The notes beneath the pieces are model-generated. The model was given only the letters and a program-made list of their open reading frames with translations, searched no databases and had not been told where the DNA came from. Shown here in pieces: positions 26,294-34,689 of a stretch of 64,000 nt of DNA. The first letter of the stretch is position 1, and the number at the start of each line of letters is the position of its first letter. The stretch comes from CAXXOK01 sp035353615 (GTDB lineage: Bacteria; Bacillota; Clostridia; Christensenellales; Aristaeellaceae): the NCBI GenBank assembly GCA_035353615.1, contig DAOPZY010000001.1:62001-126000 (forward strand), written 5' to 3'. The position numbers were made by a program, and so were the translations under genes.

Positions 26294-26486
26294 AGGCGCG
26301 CAAGCGCCACTCCAGGGGAAGGTTGGGAAGGGGACCTCAGTCCCTTTCCCAAAGGAGCGCAAGCGCCGTCTCCGGGGGAAGGTTGGGAAGGGGACCTCAG
26401 TCCCTTTCCCAAAGGCGCGCAAGCGCCGTCCCGGGGGAAGGTTGGGAAGGGGACCTCAGTCCCCTTCCCAAAGGCGCGCAAGCGCC
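26294..26486 (-). repeat. Three hairpin repeats of about 60 bp
   Basis: Three near-identical units (period 60 then 59 bp) alternate a small palindromic block, GGCGC-TTGC-GCGCC or a close variant, with a strong stem. In the last unit the stem is TTGGGAAGGGGAC-TGAG-GTCCCCTTCCCAA, 13 bp without mismatch. A final GCGCAAGCGCC ends 3 nt before the binding-protein stop. In the transcript the array lies between the solute-binding protein and permease messages. The rest of the 26025-26293 gap has no gene. Confidence 0.85.
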
Positions 26487-26488
26487 GC

Positions 26489-28108
26489 TTAGTGTGCCAG
26501 AATCGTCGTATGCAGGAACTCAATGGAGCCGGTCCATGTGCCAAAGCTAAGCCCCTGCACATAGTCCTTGGCCACATAAGCCCCGCCCGGCGCCCATAGC
26601 GGCGCAACGGCAGCCGCGTCCAGGATCATCTGCTCCGCCTTTACAAGCGTGGTAAAGCGGGTCGCGTAGTCCGTTTCAAAGGCCTGCGCGTTAATCAGAT
26701 CGGTGTAGTCCTGATTGTTCCAGTGGGAATAGTTGTTGCTGCCATCTACCACAAAGTTGCTCAGCAGGGTGTCTGGGTCTACGCCCGCGTCGGTGCTGAC
26801 CAGAAAGATGTCAAAATCACCGGAGAGCAACGCGCCAATCGCCTGAGGCACGGGGCGGATGTCGATATCCACCTTGACGCCAAGGTTCTGCTGCCACTGG
26901 GCCTGCAGGGCTTCCGCCATGGCCTTGTGGGTGGAGGATTCCATGGCGACATAGCGGATGGTCGGCAACTGATCCGCTGATGTCAGGCCAAGGTCCGCAA
27001 GCGCGGCGTTCAGGTACTCCTTGGCTTTGTTTACATCACCCTGCGCGGGGATGCCGTCGGTTGCCGGATAGGTGGCCGCGATGGATTCGCCGTCCAGCGT
27101 TTGCGAAGGAATGACCATACGGTCCGCCACGGTGGTGCCGGGGGCGCTGACCGCGTTCACCACAGCCTCGCGGTTAATGGCCCAGCTCAGGGCCAGCCGC
27201 AGGTTCTGGTTAGCCATCACCTTGCCGTCCTCCGTCATAAAGCTAAGGAACTGAAGGGTGGTGCCGCTTTCCTTGCTCTTGTACTCGGGATAGGTGAGCG
27301 TTTGGGCGGTGTTCAGGGAATACAGCGCGTCCACCTCGCCAAGGTCGTACATCCCGGAGGCGGTGTTGGCGTCGCCCACGATCAGCTCCACCACTTTGTT
27401 GAGGGAGATATTGGCGGCGTCCCAGTAGGTGGGGTTTTTCTCCATCGTGAGGGAAGCGGTCTGCACCCACTCTGTCAGGGTGAAGGGGCCGCAACCGATG
27501 AATTTATCAGGGCTGGAAGCATAATCCGCGCCGTATTTGTCCACATAATCCTTACGGATGGGGTAGAAGTTGATGCCGCGGGCCATGGATTCAATAAAGA
27601 AGGGATCGGCCGCCTCAAGGGTGACGACCAGCGTTTTGTCATCGGCGGCAGTGATGCCAACGGTCGCGGGGTCGGTGCTTTCGCCGCTGTAATAGGCAAT
27701 CGCGCCCTTGATGGAATTGAAGTTTTCCACCTGGGAAGAACCGGTGGCAGGGTCGAGCGTGCGCATCCAGGAGTAGACGAAGTCCCCGGCGGTTACCGGG
27801 ACGCCGTCGCTCCACTGCGCGTCGCGCAGATGGAACGTGTAGGTCAGGCCATCATCCGATACGTCGTACGTTTCGGCGATGCCGGGCACTACCTTGCCAT
27901 CTTCATGGCGAATCAGCGCGTCGTTGACCGCATACATGACCAAGCCGGACATTTCGTCGTTCATCAGGCTCACGTCCAGCGTGGTAAGATCGTTCGCGCT
28001 GGCGAAGGTGAAGGTCTGATCGTCGGCCAGTTGGGCTTGCGCCAATGCAAGGGGCATGGAGGTAAGCAGGAACAGTGCGCAGAGTAGAAAGGCAAGCGTT
28101 TTTTTCAT
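26489..28108 (-). CDS. Peptide ABC transporter substrate-binding protein (SBP family 5)
   Basis: The 539-residue extracytoplasmic receptor has the family 5 layout: ASANDLTTLDVSLMNDEMSG at the mature start, then VPGIAETYDVSDDGLTYTF with LRDAQWSDGVPVTAGDFVYS, the family signature. The signal peptide (MKKTLAFLLCALFLLTSMPL) ends in LAQAQ without a lipobox cysteine, although lipoproteins are the rule for this family in Gram-positives. It follows the MalY-like gene by 57 nt, with GAGGAAAGGGG before its ATG. It should determine the specificity of the BCDF importer. Which peptide or amine is bound is unknown. Confidence 0.92.
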   Translation of the reverse strand: MKKTLAFLLCALFLLTSMPLALAQAQLADDQTFTFASANDLTTLDVSLMNDEMSGLVMYAVNDALIRHEDGKVVPGIAETYDVSDDGLTYTFHLRDAQWSDGVPVTAGDFVYSWMRTLDPATGSSQVENFNSIKGAIAYYSGESTDPATVGITAADDKTLVVTLEAADPFFIESMARGINFYPIRKDYVDKYGADYASSPDKFIGCGPFTLTEWVQTASLTMEKNPTYWDAANISLNKVVELIVGDANTASGMYDLGEVDALYSLNTAQTLTYPEYKSKESGTTLQFLSFMTEDGKVMANQNLRLALSWAINREAVVNAVSAPGTTVADRMVIPSQTLDGESIAATYPATDGIPAQGDVNKAKEYLNAALADLGLTSADQLPTIRYVAMESSTHKAMAEALQAQWQQNLGVKVDIDIRPVPQAIGALLSGDFDIFLVSTDAGVDPDTLLSNFVVDGSNNYSHWNNQDYTDLINAQAFETDYATRFTTLVKAEQMILDAAAVAPLWAPGGAYVAKDYVQGLSFGTWTGSIEFLHTTILAH

Positions 28109-28165
28109 GAAAGATACCCCTTTCCTCTTGTGAAATATCAGCAGGCCCGTAACGGACCGACCAAC

Positions 28166-29368
28166 CTAGGCGAGGCCGTTTTGGTGAAAAACCTCCGCGA
28201 TGCGGCCAAGCGCGGGAAACAGCTCGCTGTCCGGCATGCCAATCTGCATCCGCGAAAACAGCTTCCCCTGCTCGCCATACTTGCTGCCGCGGTCCATGAT
28301 GACCCCGGCGCGGTCAAACAGGGCGTGCAGCGCGTCCTCCGTGATGCCGAAAGCTCGAAAATCCAGCCAGAGCAGCGTGCCCGCCGTGTGGCGGCAAATC
28401 GCGACGCTGGGCAAATTTTCCGTAAGGAACGCGCCAATGCGCGGGATTCGCGCTTCCACGTGGCCGACCAGCGCGCGAATCCACGCCATGCCCTCCGGGG
28501 TGTACGCCGCGAGCACCGACGTGTACATAAACGGACTCAGGCTTCCGTAATGATCCTCATTGCGCTGGGCAATGTAGCGCTCCCGGATGCCGGGGTTGGG
28601 GATGATAATATTGGCGTGGCTTTCCCCGGTAAAGTTGAAAGCCTTGCCAAGCGACGTGCATACGATGCAGTTGTTTTGCGCGTCGGGCAGGGTCGCGTAG
28701 GGTGTCATGACCGTAGCGCCAAAAACGTGCTCGGCGAAAATCTCATCCGAAATCACCAGCACACCGTACCGCTTGGCCAGTTCCGCAACGCGCCGAAGGC
28801 TTTCCGGGCTCCACACATCCATGATCGGGTTGTGCGGGTTGCACAGCAGCATCAGTTTGTTGCGCGGTTCTGCCATCAAGGCTTCCAGCCCCTCAAAATC
28901 CATCCGGTAGCAACCGTTTTCAAGAATCAGCGGGTTTTCCACCCGTTCGCGGCGGGTTCGGGTCAGGATGCGGTCATACAGCACATACACAGGCGGCTGC
29001 ACGATAATGCCGTCCCCTGGTTCGGTAAAGGCACGGATCGCGGCGCACATCGCCTGCAACGTGCCATAGGAGGGGACGATCCACTCCCGCTCAACCTTCC
29101 AGCCGCGCGCCTGTAGCATCCAGCTTTCAATCGCGCTCAGGTAGGCGGGTACATCCGACTCGGTATAGCCAAACAGGCCGCACTGCGCGCGACGGGTTAG
29201 CGCGTCCACCACGCACGGGGCGGTTTTAAAATGAAGCTGCGCGCCGGACATCATCGTTTGCGCGGGATTGTAGGGCGTACCTGTATCCATGTCGCAGGCA
29301 TCGGCCACCGTCTCAAAATCAAACTCCGTACCGCTCACCGCGCTTTCCGTAAACTTTCTACTGAACAT
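28166..29368 (-). CDS. MalY/PatB-like PLP aminotransferase (putative cystathionine beta-lyase)
   Basis: The 400-residue class I/II aminotransferase-fold protein shows MalY-type features: TAPCVVDALTRRAQCGLFGYTE, LLCNPHNPIMDVWSPESL, VLVISDEIFAEHVF and the PLP lysine in TSLGKAFNFTG. Usual MalY proteins begin a few residues from ATG 29368; the earlier ATG at 29389 lies on the -10 box, so it cannot be the start. The Shine-Dalgarno is weak. Being first in an operon with a peptide importer suggests that it breaks down an imported sulfur amino acid (cystathionine or cystine) to thiol, pyruvate and ammonia. That pairing is inference. Confidence 0.85.
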   Translation of the reverse strand: MFSRKFTESAVSGTEFDFETVADACDMDTGTPYNPAQTMMSGAQLHFKTAPCVVDALTRRAQCGLFGYTESDVPAYLSAIESWMLQARGWKVEREWIVPSYGTLQAMCAAIRAFTEPGDGIIVQPPVYVLYDRILTRTRRERVENPLILENGCYRMDFEGLEALMAEPRNKLMLLCNPHNPIMDVWSPESLRRVAELAKRYGVLVISDEIFAEHVFGATVMTPYATLPDAQNNCIVCTSLGKAFNFTGESHANIIIPNPGIRERYIAQRNEDHYGSLSPFMYTSVLAAYTPEGMAWIRALVGHVEARIPRIGAFLTENLPSVAICRHTAGTLLWLDFRAFGITEDALHALFDRAGVIMDRGSKYGEQGKLFSRMQIGMPDSELFPALGRIAEVFHQNGLA

Positions 29369-29389
29369 TTCAGTAGCTAAGTTAGGCAT

Positions 29390-29419
29390 AGTATAGCGAA
29401 TGCTTCACCCCTTTGTCAA
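29390..29419 (-). promoter_or_regulatory. Promoter of the lyase/peptide-importer operon
   Basis: On the minus strand TTGACA (29419-29414) and TATACT (29395-29390) are 18 nt apart. Transcription would start near 29383, placing ATG 29368 about 15 nt into the message. Confidence 0.75.
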
Positions 29420-29502
29420 TGCAAAACCGCAAACAAAGGGGCGTGTTCTTTGTACTTTTTCTGCATCTGCATTTCCATTCAGCTGCACAGGGGTCAGGGT
29501 CA

Positions 29503-29537
29503 AGGCGCAGGTCCCAGTTCATCTTCGGCCTGCGCCT
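29503..29537. repeat. 9-bp inverted repeat in the 29420-29962 gap
   Basis: AGGCGCAGG (29503-29511) and CCTGCGCCT (29529-29537) flank 17 nt. No T-run follows. The gap also contains repeat copy B and the structure at 29827, and no gene that I can support. Confidence 0.5.
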
Positions 29538-29630
29538 GTAATGCCGGATGAGGGTTAAGTACCCGGCAGGTTGAGCAGATGGTTATCGGAACAGCACCCA
29601 TGCTTATGTCGTTCGGCTCCCTGCCCATCA

Positions 29631-29816
29631 GGTTCAGGCTGTTGACAAACCGAATGGTGCCAATCAGCCACGCCGCATTGCGCCTACGGCACACGAAGTG
29701 CTTATGCTGAACGCCTTGCCGGCACAACCTCCGTCGGGCAAGGGAGAACCCTGATGCGCCCCGCAAGGGCTTTGCATTTGACCCCTTTTCACCGCGGCGA
29801 AGGGTTTACAGTTGCT
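29631..29816 (+). repeat. Interspersed repeat, copy B (diverged)
   Basis: This copy has the left mark GTTGACAAACCGAAT, the middle CCCCGCAAGGGCTTTG and the right mark TTTTCACCGCGGCGAAGGGTTT seen in copies A, C and D. It is the most diverged of the longer copies and lacks the left extension GGGTTTCATTCC. Confidence 0.7.
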
Positions 29817-29826
29817 CATCATGCAA

Positions 29827-29898
29827 AGACTGCCCCCCAAGGAATGAAACCAAACTTATGCAGTTTAATCATTACTGAAGGAAGGAACAGGGCAGTCT
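29827..29898. repeat. 9-bp inverted repeat beside copy B
   Basis: AGACTGCCC (29827-29835) and GGGCAGTCT (29890-29898) enclose 54 nt of rather AT-rich sequence just outside the right end of repeat copy B. Confidence 0.5.
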
Positions 29899-29962
29899 GG
29901 GGCAAAACCTATTCTTACATCATTTTTTCCGTCGAATGGAGCCTGTCAGGTTACGAAAGTGC

Positions 29963-30529
29963 TCAGGGTTCCAGATCCTCCGCAAGGGCCAGCAAAGCGG
30001 CTGCCGCATCCCCGGCCATCAACGCCTTTACCAGGCGCACATGCGTTTCCCGCATTTGATCGGGCTGGGCTGTCATATTGCGCAGTGAAAGCGGTCGTTC
30101 CACCGTGCTCATCAGTCGGCAAACCACATCCAGCAAGGTGCGGCTTTCCGCCAACACCGCCAGCGCGCTGTGAAACTGTGTGTTGTGTTCCAACGTATAG
30201 GGCTGCTCCGCCAGCGCAAGCAACTCGGCTAACGCCTCCGGAGTCGCGTTCCGGGCGGCCAGCTCCACGGCATACCCTTCCGTCAGCAATCGCAAATGCT
30301 GCGCATGCGCCAGTTCCTGCTGGGTTACGCTGGCGATCAGGTAACCTTTTCGGGGGTAGCTCACAAGCACGCCTTCCATGCAAAGGCGACGCAAGGCTTC
30401 CCGCACCGGCGCCTTGCTGACCCCATAACGTTTTGCCAGCGCATCCTCATTTAAAAACTCATTGCCGCCAAACACAAGGCCGTGCAGGTCGGCGCGCATT
30501 TGATCGTACACTTCCGCCGTCAGTGACAT
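29963..30529 (-). CDS. GntR-family regulator (FCD subfamily)
   Basis: The 188-residue protein has an N-terminal winged helix (LNEDALAKRYGVSKAPVREALRRLCMEGVLVSYPRKGYLI) and a helical FCD effector domain, shorter than usual, from about residue 70. AAGGAGG precedes ATG 30529. It lies between the lyase/importer operon and a divergently read relative at 30743. It may control the importer operon, whose promoter is about 545 nt downstream. The effector is unknown. Confidence 0.88.
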   Translation of the reverse strand: MSLTAEVYDQMRADLHGLVFGGNEFLNEDALAKRYGVSKAPVREALRRLCMEGVLVSYPRKGYLIASVTQQELAHAQHLRLLTEGYAVELAARNATPEALAELLALAEQPYTLEHNTQFHSALAVLAESRTLLDVVCRLMSTVERPLSLRNMTAQPDQMRETHVRLVKALMAGDAAAALLALAEDLEP

Positions 30530-30684
30530 GGGCTGCCCTCCTTACAGGGTATCAAAATGGGTGACGCAATCCGCCCGCTTACGCCTTGGCGGTATCCGGC
30601 GCCTTCCAGCCGGCACGCAGCCGCCCCGTCTGCCATGGGCGCAAACCGCAGGCCACAACCGGGACGGCCCACGAGAATCAAAGT

Positions 30685-30713
30685 TTGACTTGCCGCCCGC
30701 GCGTTGTTATAAT
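30685..30713 (+). promoter_or_regulatory. Promoter of the second GntR gene
   Basis: TTGACT (30685-30690) and a perfect TATAAT (30708-30713) are 17 nt apart, 30 nt upstream of ATG 30743. Confidence 0.8.
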
Positions 30714-30742
30714 TGTTTCAGCATGTGCGCGGAGGATAAACC

Positions 30743-31345
30743 ATGAAGCCGACTTTGGCCGATACCGTCTATGAAAAACTGCGGGACGCGATTGTCAACG
30801 GAGAAATGGCATCCGGTGAAATTCTGCTGGAGCAAGGCGTTGCCCAGCGTTATGGCATCAGCAAGGTTACGGCGCGCGAAATTCTCCAGCGGCTTTGCAG
30901 CGGCAAATATCTGGTCAGCTATCCGCGCAAGGGCTATCTGATTAACGAGATTACCGCCTATCAGGCAAAGCAGCTGCAACGCGTGCGCTATCAGGTAGAA
31001 GCCTTCGCCATGCGGGAAATTATCAAGCGCTGCACCGACGCGGAAATTTCTACCCTGCTGGAAATCCTGAGCATTGAGCAAACCGGGAACGACCCCTACG
31101 ATACCATCAACTCCCGCTTTCACCTGCGCGTAGCCAAGCTTTCCGGCTCGCCGTACATCTTTGATTCCATGTACGGTTACATGGGGCCAATCTGCCGCTA
31201 CGCCATCACCAACGCTTCGCAGGGCGGCTTTAGCATGGAGGACAGCCGCCACCCCGCCATTGTTCAGGCGCTGCTAAACCGCGATGTGGCCGCCGCGCTG
31301 GAAAACCTTCGCATTGATCTGCAACTGACCCCCGAGGAAATCTGA
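30743..31345 (+). CDS. GntR-family regulator (FCD subfamily), second copy
   Basis: A 200-residue regulator with the helix-turn-helix LEQGVAQRYGISKVTAREILQRL and the wing LVSYPRKGYLI, the latter identical to the wing of the 29963 protein. The C-terminal helical domain carries histidines in NSRFHLRVAKL and a late RHPAIVQAL, the usual FCD metal or ligand positions. GCGGAGG precedes the ATG. The two genes are divergent and probably arose by duplication. A target near TldDE or the importer is possible but not shown. Confidence 0.88.
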   Translation: MKPTLADTVYEKLRDAIVNGEMASGEILLEQGVAQRYGISKVTAREILQRLCSGKYLVSYPRKGYLINEITAYQAKQLQRVRYQVEAFAMREIIKRCTDAEISTLLEILSIEQTGNDPYDTINSRFHLRVAKLSGSPYIFDSMYGYMGPICRYAITNASQGGFSMEDSRHPAIVQALLNRDVAAALENLRIDLQLTPEEI

Positions 31346-31496
31346 GCTTCAAGCGGCGCGGCCTTTACGGGCGGCTGTCGCCGCTTGCTTTACAGCCATG
31401 CGGGCTGTTCGCTCATTCTGGTTCCAGTGCCGTGGCATCCGGCTTTAGGCCCGCGCCAAACCGCGGCAATGGTTCCCAGCTTGGAACCCGATAAAG

Positions 31497-31735
31497 GGTT
31501 TCATTCCTTGCCCCATTTTTAACAAGCCGGTCGCCGTGCATGCACGGCGTCAAACCGTTGACAAACCGAATTGAGTCCATAAACCGCACCACATTGTGCC
31601 TTCGGCACTCGTGGTGCTAACGCTGTATGTGTTGCCACATAAGGCCTCCGGCGGGCAAGGGCAATGCCGATGCACCCCACAAGGGCTTTGCCCTTGACCC
31701 ATTTTCGCTGCGGCGAGGTTTTTTCAGCAGTCAGT
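31497..31735 (+). repeat. Interspersed repeat, copy A
   Basis: This is the reference orientation. Left extension GGGTTTCATTCCTTG, palindrome CGCCGTGCATGCACGGCG (31532-31549), then GTTGACAAACCGAATTGAGT, a central stem AAGGGC-TTT-GCCCTT, and the right end TTTTTTCAGCAGTCAG. The same 18-bp palindrome recurs immediately outside the right end (31736-31753). It fills most of the 31346-31775 gap, which has no gene. Confidence 0.85.
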
Positions 31736-31775
31736 CGCCGTGCATGCACGGCGTTCTTTCCGCCCCCAGCCAGCT

Positions 31776-33125
31776 TCAACCTTTGCCGTTTACCTGCATC
31801 TGCCTGATTTGCAGGCTCGGCGCGCCGATACAGTAGCTTTTCAGCAAAAATTCGTCAATCCACAGGTCGTTTCCTGCCGCTTCCACATTGGCAAACAGGT
31901 CGTTCAGGTTGCCGCTCAGGGTCAACCCTGTTACATTGTACGCGCAAACCCCGTCCCTGACAACGCTGCCCCGGCACGGAATCGAAAAATCGCCGCTCCC
32001 GATGTTGATGGAGTGGAACACATCAAAGGATTGGGCAATCAGAACCCCATCCCCCATGGAAGCCAACAGTTCCGCGCGACTTCTTTGCCCCGGCTCCACA
32101 CACAGGATTTTGGGAACCGGAATCAGCTCCGTAGGGATGGAGCCGGTCAGCAACGCCACCCGTCCGCTGTTGCCCGTGCGCTTTACCCCCATTTTTTCGG
32201 CGGTTGCTCCGGTATGCAGCAGCCCCGTCAGCACGCCGTTTCGCATCAGCGCTGTATCCTGACCGGACGCGCCCTCGTCATCCACCGGAAACACATAGCC
32301 GCAGCCTTCCCGCGCCGCCCGGTCAGTAACGGTCAGCGCCTTGCTGCCGATCGTATGCCCCAGCCGGCCGTAGAACGCGGAGGAACCGCCGAGCACCTTC
32401 GTTGCCGCGAACAGTTGCCACGCCGTAGTGAAAATATTGATGACCACCGAGCTGTCCAGCACGGTCGGATATGCGCCGGATTGCAGCCGGACAGGCTCAA
32501 ACTGGCGTTCCATCGCCTGCGCCACGCGAGCGGCGGCCGCCCGCAGTTGCAGGCCCTCCGGCGTGGCCGCCGTCACGTGCGCCTGCGCGTTATACTGCTT
32601 GCCCGCCCGTTGCGCCATGGCCGATAGCGCCGCGCAGTATACCTGCCGGGACGCGTCCACATCCAGCCCTTTGGAGTTTACAACGGCATTGCGCCACGTA
32701 TCGGCACGCACCTCAGCCTTCACATACTGAAGATCCGGCGTTTGTAAACGCGCCTGTTCGCAGGCTTCCTTGCCAATTGCAACCAGTGTTTCCACGGCTG
32801 CAGGCGAGGTTTCCCGCGCGCAATGTTCCTGTTTTGCCTCCAAAAGAACATCGGTGGAGCCGCCTTCTCCGTACTTCCCGTTTTCCACAGCGCGGCGGAT
32901 CACCTCAGTCGGGTTTTCCTCCGCATCCTGCGTATACGCTACGCCAGTCTGTTCGCCGCCCGCCCGCACATACAGCGCTGTTTGCAGGTTGGCCGCCGTG
33001 CGTTCCACTTCGCCGTTGACCACGCAAACCAGCATGCTCCCGTTTTCATGAGCGTTAACCTCCGCCCACAATCCGTCGCCACCCGCGGCGGTCAAGGCCG
33101 CACGGTATCCGCTTACATCCATCAT
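31776..33125 (-). CDS. tldE: TldE/PmbA-family subunit
   Basis: The 449-residue protein matches the PmbA/TldE subunit, which lacks the metal motif and pairs with TldD. Family segments include AREGCGYVFPVDDEGASGQDTA, GNSGRVALLTGSIP, DGVLIAQSFDVFHSINIGSGDFS and the closing NDLFANVEAAGNDLW. ATG 33125 is 3 nt after the tldD stop, so the heterodimer is made from one message. TldD/E proteases unfold and trim small peptides, such as microcin precursors, in the cytosol. Confidence 0.92.
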   Translation of the reverse strand: MMDVSGYRAALTAAGGDGLWAEVNAHENGSMLVCVVNGEVERTAANLQTALYVRAGGEQTGVAYTQDAEENPTEVIRRAVENGKYGEGGSTDVLLEAKQEHCARETSPAAVETLVAIGKEACEQARLQTPDLQYVKAEVRADTWRNAVVNSKGLDVDASRQVYCAALSAMAQRAGKQYNAQAHVTAATPEGLQLRAAAARVAQAMERQFEPVRLQSGAYPTVLDSSVVINIFTTAWQLFAATKVLGGSSAFYGRLGHTIGSKALTVTDRAAREGCGYVFPVDDEGASGQDTALMRNGVLTGLLHTGATAEKMGVKRTGNSGRVALLTGSIPTELIPVPKILCVEPGQRSRAELLASMGDGVLIAQSFDVFHSINIGSGDFSIPCRGSVVRDGVCAYNVTGLTLSGNLNDLFANVEAAGNDLWIDEFLLKSYCIGAPSLQIRQMQVNGKG

Positions 33126-33128
33126 CGC

Positions 33129-34514
33129 TCAGCCCTCCCCGCCTACGGCCATTTCGCTGATGCGCACGCGGGGCTGAAACGCCGTTACCGGGCACAGCCC
33201 CGAGGACGAGCCGCAGAACCCGCCGCTCTCCTCATACTCGTTGCGTTTGCCCACGCGGTCCACCTTGCGGATCAGCTCAGCGCCGCTTCCATTCAGGGTC
33301 AGGCCCTTGACGCGGCGGTCGATCTGCCCGTTTTGAATCCAATACCCTTCGCTTACAGCGATGGAAAACTCCCGCCCGCTATTGCCGCCGCCAAGCTTTT
33401 TCACATACAGGCCGTCGGCTACGGTGCGGATCATCTCCTCCTCATCGTCTGCGCCAACCGCCAGATAGGTGTTATTCATGCGGGAGCTGGGGGCGAAGGC
33501 GTAGCTTTGGCGGCGGCCGCTGCCCGTGGAGGGCATGCCGATGCGCCTGCCGTTGAACCGGTCGCAAAGGTAGCCTTTCAGCACGCCGTTTTCAATCAGC
33601 ACATTCTTTTGCGTGGGGTGCCCCTCGTCGTCCATGGCGGTGGAACCGTACAGGCCGGGGATGCTGCCGTCATCACACAGGGTTACCCGATCGGAAGCGA
33701 TTTTTTGCCCCAACAGCCCCACAAACGGGCTGGCCTGATCCGCGATGGCAATCGCCTCCAGCATATGCCCGCACGCCTCGTGCCACAGGGTGCCGCAGCC
33801 GGCTTCAAACACTACCGGCACCACGCAGGAAGGGGCGCTTTCCGCTTTCAAGCCTGCTTCCAGGTCAAGCACAAAATGCCTGGCAAAATCGGCGGTATCA
33901 TTCGCGTTCCTGAAAGCCTCAAAGCCCTGCGGTCGGGTATAATCGCCCCACTCGTACAGCGATTGCCCGCCCGCCTCCACCGTGGCTTGCAGGCGAACGC
34001 GGCTGGCGACCCGCCGATCCTCGGCCCACAGGCCCTCCGAGTTGACCACCGTAATGCGCTGGTCGGTATCGAAGTAATCCGCATTCAGCTGGCGAATCGC
34101 CACAGGGGTAGAGCGCGCGGCTTGGTTCATCTCTTTGAGGATCGCAATCTTCCGCCCGTGCGCCACCGTGCCCGGGTAAATTTCCACCGGGTTTGGGGCA
34201 GCGTAACGCTGCATGGCAAACGTAATGGCCGGAACGGCTTCCGCCTTGGGCGTGCGGAGCAGCGTCGCGGCCTGTTCGGCCGCGCGCATCAGGGCCGGGG
34301 CGGAGGTGTCGCAGGTATAAACATACACGCTGCGCGTTTCTTGCAGCAGATGGATGCCCGCGCCGTGAATGCGCACGGTCGTCACCCCCTGCATCGCGCC
34401 TTGGGCGCAGCGCATGTTCAGTTCGTCCTTATCTTCCCAGAAAATTTCCGCAAAATCGCCTCCGGTGGAAAGCGCGGTTTGCAGGCAACGGGCCAGGGTT
34501 TCCCGCTCTGGCAT
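33129..34514 (-). CDS. tldD: TldD-family zinc metallopeptidase subunit
   Basis: The 461-residue catalytic partner carries the zinc motif LWHEACGHMLEA (HExxxH), then GSTAMDDEGHPTQKNVLIENGVLKGYL and a late GSSSGLCPVTAFQP. I choose ATG 34514 because GGAG lies 8 nt upstream; ATG 34520 is too close, and the frame above it overlaps the promoter. It starts the tldDE operon. No obvious RiPP precursor or maturation gene was seen within several kilobases, so a general peptide-processing role is more likely than a bacteriocin role. Confidence 0.93.
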   Translation of the reverse strand: MPERETLARCLQTALSTGGDFAEIFWEDKDELNMRCAQGAMQGVTTVRIHGAGIHLLQETRSVYVYTCDTSAPALMRAAEQAATLLRTPKAEAVPAITFAMQRYAAPNPVEIYPGTVAHGRKIAILKEMNQAARSTPVAIRQLNADYFDTDQRITVVNSEGLWAEDRRVASRVRLQATVEAGGQSLYEWGDYTRPQGFEAFRNANDTADFARHFVLDLEAGLKAESAPSCVVPVVFEAGCGTLWHEACGHMLEAIAIADQASPFVGLLGQKIASDRVTLCDDGSIPGLYGSTAMDDEGHPTQKNVLIENGVLKGYLCDRFNGRRIGMPSTGSGRRQSYAFAPSSRMNNTYLAVGADDEEEMIRTVADGLYVKKLGGGNSGREFSIAVSEGYWIQNGQIDRRVKGLTLNGSGAELIRKVDRVGKRNEYEESGGFCGSSSGLCPVTAFQPRVRISEMAVGGEG

Positions 34515-34566
34515 GGGCATCGCTCCGTTTCTTTCACGGCAATCTGCCATATTCAGTGATAAAGCC

Positions 34567-34595
34567 AGTATAAAACCAGTAACTTGGTTTGTCAA
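34567..34595 (-). promoter_or_regulatory. tldDE promoter
   Basis: On the minus strand TTGACA (34595-34590) and TATACT (34572-34567) are 17 nt apart; transcription should start near 34560. Confidence 0.85.
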
Positions 34596-34689
34596 TCAAG
34601 AGCTGGCTTGTGAAACTGGGTGCCGTGAACCCGGCGGAACCCATTGATCCAAACAGCGTATCCCATCGTATCCGTTCCGTATCAGTTTC

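Noticed and set aside
26294..26486. CRISPR-like array (three repeats of about 60 bp)
   Set aside because: The whole unit is conserved, with no variable spacers, and there are no cas genes.
29369..29389. ATG 29389 as start of the MalY-like lyase
   Set aside because: It lies on the TATACT -10 box of the operon promoter and could not be transcribed from it.
31497..31735. Small proteins encoded by the repeat copies
   Set aside because: Frames differ in length and phase among copies and have no ribosome binding site; the similarity is at DNA level and includes hairpins.
32823..34559. Long plus-strand frame of 578 codons opposite tldD/tldE
   Set aside because: It is antisense to two well-supported genes, has no credible ribosome binding site and shows no family motif.
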